64,000 nt of DNA, from contig JAFBAO010000065.1 of the NCBI GenBank assembly GCA_019247715.1, positions 1 through 64,000 on the forward strand, in the 5' to 3' direction. The stretch comes from Caulobacteraceae bacterium (GTDB lineage Bacteria; Pseudomonadota; Alphaproteobacteria; Caulobacterales; Caulobacteraceae). Positions 25,732-34,300 of this stretch are shown in pieces. The position numbers and the translations under genes were made by a program. Position 1 is the stretch's first letter, and each line of letters begins with the position of its first letter. The notes under the pieces are model-generated. The model was given only the letters and a program-made list of their open reading frames with translations, was not told the DNA's origin and did not search any database.

Positions 25732-28386
25732 CTATTCGCGTCCGAAGGTCTTGGTCACCCGAAAGCCGAACATTTGGGGATCCTGCGCGACGCCGGCCTC
25801 GATCCCATCGATCTGTGCGGCGACGCCCACCACCTGGTAGTGGTGGTTGAGCAGATTGGTGCCGAAAAATTCGAATGTCGTGCCCCAATCCCGGACCGTA
25901 TAGGAGATGTTGGCGTTCAGCAGGCCGACCGCCTGGCGGAAGGACTGGAAGAGAGTCTGGTTGAACGTCGGGTCGACTTCATAGAGGTAAGGATTACTGG
26001 GCAGGTGGCTGCGCCATGACCAGTTGAGGTCGGCAGTGAGCGTTCCCGGACCGGCTTCGATGTGATAGTTTCCTTCGAGGCTGTAGCTCCAGGGTGGCAC
26101 TTCCGCGAACGGCGAGCCCGTGGCGTTGACATACGAGGGTACGCCGCCGAACGCCGCGGGCGTGGAGCCGAGCAGGGTGGCGGGGAAGAATTTCCCGAAT
26201 TTGCCGTATGTGTAGCCGACGGTGGCCGACAGCCTCAGCCCCTCGATCGGGAGCGCGTCGACCTCGGCCTCCCACCCCTTGATGTTGGCGGTGGTGGCGT
26301 TGAAGAGCACCGTGGTCGGCGGCGCGCCGGTGATGATCGTCTCCTGCTTGTTCGCGTAGTGGGTGATGTAGCCGGCGGTGTCGACGCGCAGGCGATGGTC
26401 CAGGAATTCGCCCTTGAACCCGATCTCGTAGTCGGTGGCGGATTCAGGATAGGCGGGCGCGAACGAGAAGGCCCTGCCCTGCAACACGCCCCCGTGGGTG
26501 CCCTTGGCCGTCTTGAAGTAGAGCAGCATGTCGGGCGTGATCTGAAAGTTGAAGCTCAGGAGGTATGACCAGGCGTTCGACGCGGCGTGCATCGTAGGAA
26601 CCAGCGTGGCGGTGCCGGGAACCAGTCCCAAAGTATTTTGCCGCACCATGCAGGCGTAGGGACTGGCGGCGGACGCGAACGGGGTTGGTCCGGTGAGACA
26701 CAGGTACGGCTTTCCGGTCAGATTGGTCAGGAGCGGCGTGTAGAGAAACTGGGCCGCGGTCTCGTTTTCGGCCTCGTGAGTGTAGCGCAAACCCCCCGTG
26801 ATCGAGAACCAATCGGTTATCTTGTAGTCTTCCTGCGAGAAGATCGCCCATGTGTTGGTGGAGACGTGCGGCGTGAAGTAGGTATTGAAGGTAGTGGGTC
26901 CGAGGGCGGTGGTGACTGAAGACCATTGCTCGTTGGCCCCGTGATCCCAGCTGAGGAAGCCGCCGACAAGCCACGACAAACCGTTCCATTTGCCGTTGAG
27001 GTCGAACTCCTGGGTCAGCTGTTGGTCGGACTGGTCCGGGCCGGAAAGGGAGGTGGTGAGCGGGGCGATGGGAACGCCGTTGGGCCCGAGGATCGGCACG
27101 CCGACCGCCAAGGTGTTGCCCGGGATGCCGCTCAGGTCGAACTGGCTGAAGTCCTGGAAGTAGTGAAACCCGGTGATCGATTTGAAGGTGGCGATATCAC
27201 CAATATTGGCCGTGATGGTCTCGCCGATGTGGAGCGTCTTCACCTTGTCGGACGTGGGAAACGAGGCGCCGTTCACGCCCGTCCCGACATAGTGGCCGAG
27301 GTTATAGAGCGAGGCGGGGCCGAGCTGGCCTGTAATGGCCGCCTGAGGATTTTGTGCGCCCGCCTGGAAGAACGGATTCCCGTTCACCGAATTCACGAAC
27401 GGCACATAGACGCCGGGTGAGGGCTGCGACAGCAGCGGGAAGAGGATCAGGGGTTCGCTGTGGGCGGTTGCGTAGGCCTGCGCCGGACCGCAGCCGGCCG
27501 CCACCGCCGGATTGCAGATGACCGCGCCGTTGGGGACCAGGGCGTCGTAGCCGTTCGCGATGATCAGGTCGTTGGTGTGATTGAGGTAGCCGTATTCGAC
27601 CGAGGTGTCGGAGGTGAAGGAAGCGGTCGGCGAGAACTTGATCCGGCCGCGCACCACGGTGTCGTCCCTGCTGTCGCCCAGGTGCTGGCCGGTGATGCCC
27701 GACCGCCCGAACCCGTTGCGGTTCCAGTGCTGGACCGCCAGCCGAAGGGCCAGTTTGTCCTCGATCAGCGGCAGGTTGACGGCGCCGCCGAGTTTCCAGT
27801 CGTCGTAGTTGCCGACCTCGCCCATGGCGAAGCCGTGGAGGCCGTTGAAGTCGGCGTCCCTGGTGGCGACGAGCACGGCGCCGCCGGTGGTGTTGCGGCC
27901 GTACAAGGTCCCTTGCGGACCCTTCAGGACCTGGATGTTGGCGAGGTCGAAGAAGGAACCGTTGGCGCCCACCGGGTGAGGAATGTTGACGCCGTCTTCG
28001 TAAAATCCGATCGGCGTGCCGAACTGCAAGGTGGTGTCCACTGACGTCTGGCCACGCACTTCGAAGACGGCGCCGGTTGTCTTTCCGGGAGCCGGACTGA
28101 CGAGCAGGCCCGGCACGTTGTGGCTCAAGTCGGTCGGCTCCCGGATGCCTTGCTGAGAGAGCTGCCTGCCGCTGAAGCTCTGGACGACGAGAGGGACCCT
28201 TTGGGCGCTTTCGGTCACCTTCCGCGCCGTCACCACCACCGCGCTCAGGGTGGTGTCGTTTCCGGCCGAGGAGGCGCCTGCCGTTGCGGCCGACGTCGGG
28301 TCGGCGGCTCGCGCGGTCTGCGCGCCGGCGCCGTACGCCAGGAGCGCTGCGGCGGAAACAGCCAGCAGCCAACGATGCCTGTTCAT
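25732..28386 (-). CDS. TonB-dependent outer-membrane receptor
   Basis: An 884-residue receptor starting MNRHRWLLAVSAAAL, with a signal peptide cut after ARA near residue 27 and the ribosome site AGGGAGAAATC. The TonB box region is SAVVVTARK; the plug carries VLKGPQGTLYGRNTTGGAV; the rest is a 22-strand barrel ending VTKTFGRE. Sphingomonad- and Caulobacter-type receptors of this kind import large hydrophobic or polymeric substrates rather than only iron. It lies beside the catabolic island, so it may import the island's substrate, but none of the island's operator motifs was seen in its promoter. Confidence 0.9.
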   Translation of the reverse strand: MNRHRWLLAVSAAALLAYGAGAQTARAADPTSAATAGASSAGNDTTLSAVVVTARKVTESAQRVPLVVQSFSGRQLSQQGIREPTDLSHNVPGLLVSPAPGKTTGAVFEVRGQTSVDTTLQFGTPIGFYEDGVNIPHPVGANGSFFDLANIQVLKGPQGTLYGRNTTGGAVLVATRDADFNGLHGFAMGEVGNYDDWKLGGAVNLPLIEDKLALRLAVQHWNRNGFGRSGITGQHLGDSRDDTVVRGRIKFSPTASFTSDTSVEYGYLNHTNDLIIANGYDALVPNGAVICNPAVAAGCGPAQAYATAHSEPLILFPLLSQPSPGVYVPFVNSVNGNPFFQAGAQNPQAAITGQLGPASLYNLGHYVGTGVNGASFPTSDKVKTLHIGETITANIGDIATFKSITGFHYFQDFSQFDLSGIPGNTLAVGVPILGPNGVPIAPLTTSLSGPDQSDQQLTQEFDLNGKWNGLSWLVGGFLSWDHGANEQWSSVTTALGPTTFNTYFTPHVSTNTWAIFSQEDYKITDWFSITGGLRYTHEAENETAAQFLYTPLLTNLTGKPYLCLTGPTPFASAASPYACMVRQNTLGLVPGTATLVPTMHAASNAWSYLLSFNFQITPDMLLYFKTAKGTHGGVLQGRAFSFAPAYPESATDYEIGFKGEFLDHRLRVDTAGYITHYANKQETIITGAPPTTVLFNATTANIKGWEAEVDALPIEGLRLSATVGYTYGKFGKFFPATLLGSTPAAFGGVPSYVNATGSPFAEVPPWSYSLEGNYHIEAGPGTLTADLNWSWRSHLPSNPYLYEVDPTFNQTLFQSFRQAVGLLNANISYTVRDWGTTFEFFGTNLLNHHYQVVGVAAQIDGIEAGVAQDPQMFGFRVTKTFGRE

Positions 28387-28506
28387 GATTTCTCCCTTCA
28401 CTTCGCTTCTTGTTGTGGTTTCGCCCCTGGTTCCGGTCTTCTCGGACACGAACCAGCCCAGGCGCTTGTTCTCGATGTCGCCATTGGAGCGACGCCGTCG
28501 ACGTCG

Positions 28507-28524
28507 GTGCGCGTGTGAGCGCAC
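28507..28524. terminator. Possible hairpin downstream of the CoA transferase
   Basis: GTGCGC and GCGCAC form a 6-bp stem with a 6-base loop, 66 bases beyond the CoA transferase stop on the minus strand and upstream of the TonB receptor. It is weak and lacks a T-run. Confidence 0.3.
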
Positions 28525-28589
28525 GTCGCCCTAGCCCGGGGCCATTCGCCGGCGTCGTCTTCGCAGTCCAGGTTCCATCGTTCCCCCTC

Positions 28590-29819
28590 CTAGGCGATCG
28601 CGCCCTTGTCCTTGAGCTCGATGATCCGCTCCCATCCGACGCCCATCTCTTCCAGCACGGCTTCGGTGTGCTCCGAGGGCTCGGGCCCGCGTGTGTTCTC
28701 GATGGGCGTGTGGTCGAACTGCACCGGGCTCGCCACCAGCTTGATCGGCTTGCCCCCGTCCGGTGACTCGACCTCGAAGATCAGGTCGTTGGCCAGCACC
28801 TGCTTGTCCTTCGAGACCTCGTAGACGTCCTGGTAGGGCGCCCACTGCCCGCGCATGGTCTCGAGGCGCTCCAACCAGTATGCGAACGGGCGACTGGCGA
28901 TGGCCTGAGTCACCAGCGCCTTGCACGCTTCGGCGTTCTGCATCACGGCCACGTCGGTGTTGAACCGGGGATCGCTCATCAATTCGGGCAGGCCGAGGTG
29001 CTCGAACGTGTCCTCGAGGTAGGGGCCCGGCTGAAGGACGCTCAGATTTATGTGGCGGCCGTCGGATGTCCTGAACGCGCCCATGAACGGGTTGGCGCCG
29101 GCCGGCGCCGTTCCGGGCATCGGGTTGTCGAACGGGCTGGCCCCGAATTCCATCGCCACGTCGATGCTGCAGGCGGTCGCCCAGACGCCCGCCGAGAGCA
29201 GCGAGACGTCGAGCTCGACCGGCTGGCCGGTGCGTTCGCGATGGAACAGGGCCGCCGCGATCCCGCCGGCGATGAACATGCCGCCGATGGTGTCGCCATA
29301 GGCGGGGCCGGGCTGCGTCAGCGGCCCGTTCAGCGCCTTGGGCGTGACGAGATCCGCCGAGCCGCCGCGCGCCCAGAACGCCGTCGAGTCGAAACCGCCC
29401 TTGTCGCGCTCGGGCCCCTTGTCGCCGTTCGCCGAGCCGCGGGCGTAGATGATCTTCGGATTGTGCTTCCGAAGGTCTTCGACGTCGATCTTCAGCTTAC
29501 GGCGCGCGCTGGGCAGGTAGTTGGTGAGGAACACATCGCACGACTTCACCAGCTCGTAGATCAGCGCCTGTCCGTCCGGTGAGCCCAGGTCGACGCCGAC
29601 GCTGCGCTTGCCCCGGTTCGGATGGTGCATGAGGGTGCTGCGTTGCGGATTGAGCGCCAGGCGCTGCAGGATCGTCAGCCCGCGCTGGGCGTCGCCCCGA
29701 ACGGGGTGTTCGATCTTGATGACGTCAGCGCCCCAGTCGGAGAGCACGGCGCCGGCCGACGGCGTGAAAGTGAACTGGGCGACTTCGAGGATGCGGACCC
29801 CTGCGAGCACCTTGGTCAT
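28590..29819 (-). CDS. Family III (CaiB/BaiF-type) CoA transferase
   Basis: A 409-residue class III CoA transferase starting MTKVLAGVRILEVAQ. The segment AYGDTIGGMFIAGGIAAAL carries the aspartate that forms the acyl-CoA anhydride in this family. The N-terminal VLSDWGADVIKIEHP and RSVGVDL motifs are the standard CoA-binding region. It moves CoA between carboxylic acids, or acts as a racemase in some relatives. Its promoter region contains operator site A, 175 bases upstream, placing it in the proposed regulon. Confidence 0.9.
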   Translation of the reverse strand: MTKVLAGVRILEVAQFTFTPSAGAVLSDWGADVIKIEHPVRGDAQRGLTILQRLALNPQRSTLMHHPNRGKRSVGVDLGSPDGQALIYELVKSCDVFLTNYLPSARRKLKIDVEDLRKHNPKIIYARGSANGDKGPERDKGGFDSTAFWARGGSADLVTPKALNGPLTQPGPAYGDTIGGMFIAGGIAAALFHRERTGQPVELDVSLLSAGVWATACSIDVAMEFGASPFDNPMPGTAPAGANPFMGAFRTSDGRHINLSVLQPGPYLEDTFEHLGLPELMSDPRFNTDVAVMQNAEACKALVTQAIASRPFAYWLERLETMRGQWAPYQDVYEVSKDKQVLANDLIFEVESPDGGKPIKLVASPVQFDHTPIENTRGPEPSEHTEAVLEEMGVGWERIIELKDKGAIA

Positions 29820-29993
29820 GGGGCGTCTCCAGATGCGTGAGCCGACGGCGGCGCCAGGCTTCCGCGCTTCACGCCTTTGCCGCCCGGGAGGCGAAAGCTC
29901 GCGCGCCCGCCTCGCAGGAGGGCCGCTCGAATGCTTCGACAGGAACCATGCGATCTTCCTCCTCCTGCGGCGTCGCGGCTTGGTCGCCACGCT

Positions 29994-30012
29994 TATATAA
30001 CTAGGTGACCTA
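29994..30012 (-). promoter_or_regulatory. Recurrent island operator, site A
   Basis: TATATAACTAGGTGACCTA: strong half TATATAACT, then A, then GGT. The middle also forms TAGGT-G-ACCTA, a perfect 11-bp palindrome. Lies upstream of the CoA transferase at 28590-29819. Confidence 0.7.
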
Positions 30013-30101
30013 TCTACAGGCTTGGCGCGTCTTGGCCATAGCGCTTGCGCGAAACCATCTGGCCCGCGCCGCCGCCTCGACGCGGAATCAGATGACAATG
30101 A

Positions 30102-30120
30102 AAGATTACCTAGTTAGATA
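30102..30120 (+). promoter_or_regulatory. Recurrent island operator, site B
   Basis: AAGATTACCTAGTTAGATA on the plus strand, the reverse of TATCTAACTAGGTAATCTT. Its right half AGTTAGATA differs by one base from that of the perfect palindrome at 60468-60486. Upstream of the aldehyde dehydrogenase. Confidence 0.7.
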
Positions 30121-30301
30121 AGTCCAGAGGCCGGACTGACCCGCGGAAGCTGGGCGAAGGAGGATCGATGAGGCCTCGGCGACGCATCCCCATGCGAGCT
30201 TCGCCGGGGCCCAGGTCTGTCTCCGCAAGTCTTCAGTCTCGCTGACAAAAAGGTGCGGGTGCGGCCGTGGCGCCCGCCGCCGCAACGTGGAGACCCCCGA
30301 G

Positions 30302-31783
30302 ATGAGCCTGCCGCTGAAGGACGCCGATTCCATCTATTTCGGAGGCGACTGGAACAAGGCTTCCGGCGAGCCGGAGCCGATCCTCAATCCCGCCACGGAA
30401 GAAGTAATCGGGCTGGCGCCCGTCGCCACGAGCGGGGAAGTGAAGGCGGCGATCGCGTCGGCGCGCGAGGCGTTCGACCGTGGGCCGTGGCCGCGGATGT
30501 CGGCGCCGGAGCGCGCGGCCATCCTCTATCGCTTCCACGCGACGTTGATGGCGCGGCGCGCCGACATCGTCCGCATCCTCGTGGCGGAGGCGGGCGCGGT
30601 GGCTTCGATTCTGCCGATCCAGTTCGACTTTCCGATGATGCTCAGCAAGGACGCGATCGACCGCGGCGCGCGCTATCGCGACACGCCGCTCCCTCCCGGA
30701 ACCATCCCGAACGCGGCCGGCGGGCGCAGTCTCGTCGGCGGAGTGATCCGGCGCGAGCCGGTGGGCGTCGTCGCTGCGATCACCCCCTACAATTTTCCCT
30801 ACCTGCTGAACGTGGTGAAGCTGTTTCCAGCCCTGATCACGGGCAACACCGTGGTCCTGAAGCCCTCGCCGTTCACGCCCTTCAGCGCTCTCGTCGTCGC
30901 CGAAGCAGCCGCAGGGGCGGGCTTCCCGAAAGGCGTCGTCAATATCGTCACCGGCGGGCAGGACGTGGGAGAGCTGATGACCACCGACCCACAGATAGAC
31001 CTGGTCACCTTCACGGGCTCGGACAAGGTCGGCGCGGCGATCGCGGCCCAGGCTGCGCCGACTCTCAAGCGCCTGCACCTGGAGCTGGGAGGAAAGTCGG
31101 CCCTCATCGTGCGGGCCGACGCCAACCTCGAGGCCGCCGTGAGGGCGGGCATGGCCTACCTGACCCATTGCGGCCAGGGCTGCGCGAACCAGACGCGCCA
31201 CCTCGTCCACAACAGCGTTCGCGCAACCTACGTCGAAGCCCTGGCGCAGGCCCATCGCGCCATGAAGATCGGCGATCCGGCGGATGTCTCGGTCACCCTC
31301 GGGCCGCTCATCCGCGAGAGCCAGCGGGCCCGGGTCGAACATTATGTGGAGGAGGGCCTCAGGGGCGGGGCGGTTCTGGTGACGGGCGGCCGACGGCCCT
31401 CCCACCTCAGCCGGGGCTTCTTCTACGAGCCGACCCTGTTCAACGACGTCGACAACAATTCGGTGCTCGCCCAGGAGGAGGTGTTCGGCCCGATCGGAGC
31501 CGTGATCGGATTCGACACGGACGAGGAGGCGGTCGAGATCGCCAACGCGTCGCAGTTCGGCCTCTCGGGGGGTATCTTTTCCTCCGACCTTGGCGCGGCC
31601 TTCGACATGGCCTGCGCCATCCGCACGGGCGGGATCACGATCAACGAGGGAGGCTCGGCGCCCAATTCACCGTTCATCGCCCCGTTCGGCGGCTTCAAGC
31701 GATCGGGCATCGGGCGCGAGTGGGGTGAAGAAGGTCTCAACGCCTTCACCGAACTCAAGTCGCTCTCGTTCCGGCAAATCTGA
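30302..31783 (+). CDS. NAD(P)-dependent aldehyde dehydrogenase
   Basis: A 493-residue aldehyde dehydrogenase. ATG 30302 has GGAG nine bases upstream; an earlier GTG at 30287 is less likely. It has the cofactor motif VTFTGSDKVG, the catalytic glutamate in LELGGKSA and the catalytic cysteine in HCGQGCANQTR (family NxGQxC). EEVFGPIGAVI is the C-terminal signature. It oxidises an aldehyde to the acid, here probably after P450 or alcohol-dehydrogenase steps. The SDR at 31811 follows after 27 bases as a two-gene operon under operator B. Confidence 0.9.
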   Translation: MSLPLKDADSIYFGGDWNKASGEPEPILNPATEEVIGLAPVATSGEVKAAIASAREAFDRGPWPRMSAPERAAILYRFHATLMARRADIVRILVAEAGAVASILPIQFDFPMMLSKDAIDRGARYRDTPLPPGTIPNAAGGRSLVGGVIRREPVGVVAAITPYNFPYLLNVVKLFPALITGNTVVLKPSPFTPFSALVVAEAAAGAGFPKGVVNIVTGGQDVGELMTTDPQIDLVTFTGSDKVGAAIAAQAAPTLKRLHLELGGKSALIVRADANLEAAVRAGMAYLTHCGQGCANQTRHLVHNSVRATYVEALAQAHRAMKIGDPADVSVTLGPLIRESQRARVEHYVEEGLRGGAVLVTGGRRPSHLSRGFFYEPTLFNDVDNNSVLAQEEVFGPIGAVIGFDTDEEAVEIANASQFGLSGGIFSSDLGAAFDMACAIRTGGITINEGGSAPNSPFIAPFGGFKRSGIGREWGEEGLNAFTELKSLSFRQI

Positions 31784-31810
31784 GCCTTGCCGCGGGCTGG
31801 GGCGGTGGCC

Positions 31811-32596
31811 ATGGGCAGGTTCACTTTCGATCTGACCGGTCGCACGGCGGTGGTGACGGGCGCCGGCCGGGGCGTCGGGCGCGGAATCGCCCGCGCCCTC
31901 GCAGCCCACGGCGCGCGGGTCGCCGTGAACGACTTCGTGCTCGAGCACGCCGTCGCCGTGGCCGCAGAGATCGAGGCCGACGGCGGGACTGCGATCGCGG
32001 CGGCGGCCGACGTCGCCGACATGGCGGCCGTGCGCGCCATGGCGGGCGTGGTGGAGCGCCGCCTGGGCGGCGTTGACATCCTGGTGAACAACGCCGGGAA
32101 CGCCGGGCCCGACGCGCCCATGCCGAGGCTCGACTTCTGGCTCACGGACCCGACGGACTGGGATCGATATCTTCGCGTCAACCTGCTCGGCGTGATGCAT
32201 TGCGCCCGCGCCTTCACGGCCGGCATGGTCGCGCGCCGGCGAGGCCGGGTCATCACCGTCGTCTCGGACGCCGGCCGCACCGGCGAGGCCGGGTACGAGG
32301 CCTATTCCGCGGCCAAGGCCGGGGCGGCCGGCTTTTCACGCGCGCTGGCCCGGGCGCTAGGGAGGTACGGCGTCACCGCCAACACCATCTCGCTCAGCAG
32401 CATGGCCCGCGCGCCAGCCGATCCGTCGCCGCAGGCGGCCGCCCAGGTCCAGGCGATACTCAAGCACTATGTGATCCGCCGGCAGGGGCGGCCGGACGAC
32501 GTGGCCGCCGTCGCCGTTCTGCTCGCCTCGGATGAGAGCGGTTGGATCACCGGCCAGAATTATCCGGTGAACGGCGGCTTCAGCTTCGCCCTCTGA
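31811..32596 (+). CDS. Short-chain dehydrogenase/reductase (FabG-like)
   Basis: A 261-residue SDR from ATG 31811. It shows TGAGRGVGRGIA, NNAGNAGP, catalytic YSAAKAG, and the terminal ITGQNYPVNGGFSF that closes the pocket in FabG-type enzymes. It probably oxidises a beta- or ring-hydroxyl group. It is the second gene of the operon with the aldehyde dehydrogenase and is convergent with the CoA ligase at 32627. Confidence 0.88.
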   Translation: MGRFTFDLTGRTAVVTGAGRGVGRGIARALAAHGARVAVNDFVLEHAVAVAAEIEADGGTAIAAAADVADMAAVRAMAGVVERRLGGVDILVNNAGNAGPDAPMPRLDFWLTDPTDWDRYLRVNLLGVMHCARAFTAGMVARRRGRVITVVSDAGRTGEAGYEAYSAAKAGAAGFSRALARALGRYGVTANTISLSSMARAPADPSPQAAAQVQAILKHYVIRRQGRPDDVAAVAVLLASDESGWITGQNYPVNGGFSFAL

Positions 32597-32626
32597 GCGC
32601 TCTTCCGGGCAGGCGCCGAACCGCTT

Positions 32627-34240
32627 TCATTCGGTGGCGGCTGCAAACATCTGTGCAAGCTGGCGACGCAGTTCGGCCTTTTGCACCTTGCCGGTCGGGG
32701 TGCGGGGCAAGTCAGGCAGGATAACGATCTTCTCGGGGGCCTTCTGGCGCGCCACGCCCATCTCCTGAAAGGCCGCGCCAATCGCCGCAAGCGTCGGGGC
32801 GGCGCCGTCCTCCACCAGCAGAACGGCGCATACGCGCTCGCCCATCCGCCGATCGGGCATGCCGATCGCCGCGGCCTCGCGCACGCCGGGCACGCGCAAC
32901 AGAAGCTCCTCCACCTCGCGGGAGGAGATGTTTTCTCCACCGCGGATGATGATGTCCTTCTTGCGGTCGGTGATGGCGAGAAAGCCGTCCGTGTCGATCC
33001 TGGCGATATCGCCGGTCAGGAACCAGCCGTCCGGCAGGAAGCTGCTGCGGTCGAGCTCGGGGTCGGTATAGCCGAGGAACCGCTCAGCGCCGCGGACCGC
33101 CAGTTCGCCCTCGCTCCCGGGCGGGAGGTCGCGTCCCGCGTCGTCGACGATCCGCGCCTCGCAGCCCGGGTTGAGCCTTCCATCGGAGTTGAGCCGCTTG
33201 TCGAGGGGATCGTCGGGCAGGCATTGGGAGAAGGTCGGCATCTCCGTCGAGCCGTAGCTGCGGCAGCAGCGGATCCCCGCGGCCTCGCTGGCCTGCACGA
33301 CCGAGGGCGGCACCGTGGTCGCGCCGATGATGAACTGTTCGAGGCTCGAAAGGTCGCGGCCGTCGCGCGCGGCGGCCTCCATGAGCCCGGCGAGATGGAA
33401 GGGCGTCCCCGAGCTCTGCGCGACGGCGAACCGCTCGATAAGCTCTGCGGCCGCCTCGGCGTCCCAGGCGTCCATCAGCACCATGGGTTGGCCGAGCACC
33501 GCATGACCAAAGACGCCGAGGGTTCCCGCGACGTGACCGGAAGGCCAGGGCGAGAGCCGGCACGGCGGCCGCCCCTCATTGGGCGCACGCGCACGGAGCT
33601 CGGCGATGAATGAATTGGCGCTGTACTGCGCGCCCTTCGGCGCGGCGGTGGTGCCGGAGGTGTAGAGCAGGATGGCCGGGGCGTTCGGATCCACATCCAC
33701 CGAGGGCGGGTCGCTGCCGACGAGCTCACCCCAAGCGATCGAGCCGGGCGGCGCCGCCTCGCCGATCAGGATCCGGTGCGCCAGATGCGGGAGCTCTGGC
33801 AATCGCCTCAGCCGATCCAGAAAGTCGATGTTGCGCCAGCGGTCCGGCATGACCAGCGCCTTGGCGCGCGAGTCGCCCAGCACCTGACCAAGCTCCGCGG
33901 GCCCGAAAATGTGGACGATCGGCAGGATCACGCAGCCGATCGCGGCGGCCGCCTGGAACAGGATGGCGTTCTCCAAGCAGTTCGGCAGCTGCATGGCGAT
34001 CACGTCGCCGGCGCGAAGACCCAGCCCGTGCAGCGCGCCGGCGAGCCGCCGGCCCGCCGCATGCGCCTCGGCCAGCGTCGCCTCGCTCGAGCCCCTCGCC
34101 GAGTGGATGTGCAGCAAGGCGTCGGGATGTTCGTAGGCCCCCCTCGCCATCGCCTCGGCCAGCGAAATATCCTGCCACAGCCCGAGATCGCGCCAGCGCG
34201 CCACCAGCTCGACCGGCATGTCGCGCGCCTCACCGGTCAT
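32627..34240 (-). CDS. AMP-forming acyl-CoA ligase
   Basis: A 537-residue ANL-superfamily ligase. It has the P-loop LLYTSGTTAAPKGA at residues 191-204, the acyl-site YGSTE, the adenylate-binding GWFLTGDIARID, the hinge DRKKDIIIRGGENIS and the catalytic lysine near the C-terminus in RTPTGKVQK. It activates a carboxylic acid to its CoA thioester. It closes a five-gene minus-strand operon (SDR, thiolase-like, OB-fold, double CoA transferase, ligase) whose promoter carries operator J. The substrate is unknown. Confidence 0.9.
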   Translation of the reverse strand: MTGEARDMPVELVARWRDLGLWQDISLAEAMARGAYEHPDALLHIHSARGSSEATLAEAHAAGRRLAGALHGLGLRAGDVIAMQLPNCLENAILFQAAAAIGCVILPIVHIFGPAELGQVLGDSRAKALVMPDRWRNIDFLDRLRRLPELPHLAHRILIGEAAPPGSIAWGELVGSDPPSVDVDPNAPAILLYTSGTTAAPKGAQYSANSFIAELRARAPNEGRPPCRLSPWPSGHVAGTLGVFGHAVLGQPMVLMDAWDAEAAAELIERFAVAQSSGTPFHLAGLMEAAARDGRDLSSLEQFIIGATTVPPSVVQASEAAGIRCCRSYGSTEMPTFSQCLPDDPLDKRLNSDGRLNPGCEARIVDDAGRDLPPGSEGELAVRGAERFLGYTDPELDRSSFLPDGWFLTGDIARIDTDGFLAITDRKKDIIIRGGENISSREVEELLLRVPGVREAAAIGMPDRRMGERVCAVLLVEDGAAPTLAAIGAAFQEMGVARQKAPEKIVILPDLPRTPTGKVQKAELRRQLAQMFAAATE

Positions 34241-34300
34241 TGCTTCCTCCCATCTCGTTCCAGGCTGCGGGCGAGTGTCGCGATCAAGCGAGCGCCGACG

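Larger units (their letters stand above)
29820..30301. other. 482-base divergent control region with two operator motifs
   Basis: This gap separates the CoA transferase (minus) from the aldehyde dehydrogenase (plus). It holds sites A and B of the recurrent 19-bp motif, 89 bases apart and in opposite orientation, each about 180 bases from the gene it faces. The frame that crosses part of it upstream of 29819 has no homology and is not read as coding. Confidence 0.6.

Noticed and set aside
28590..30098. Longer N-terminus for the CoA transferase up to 30098
   Set aside because: The added 93 residues have no family homology and run through operator A; the ATG at 29819 gives the standard N-terminus.
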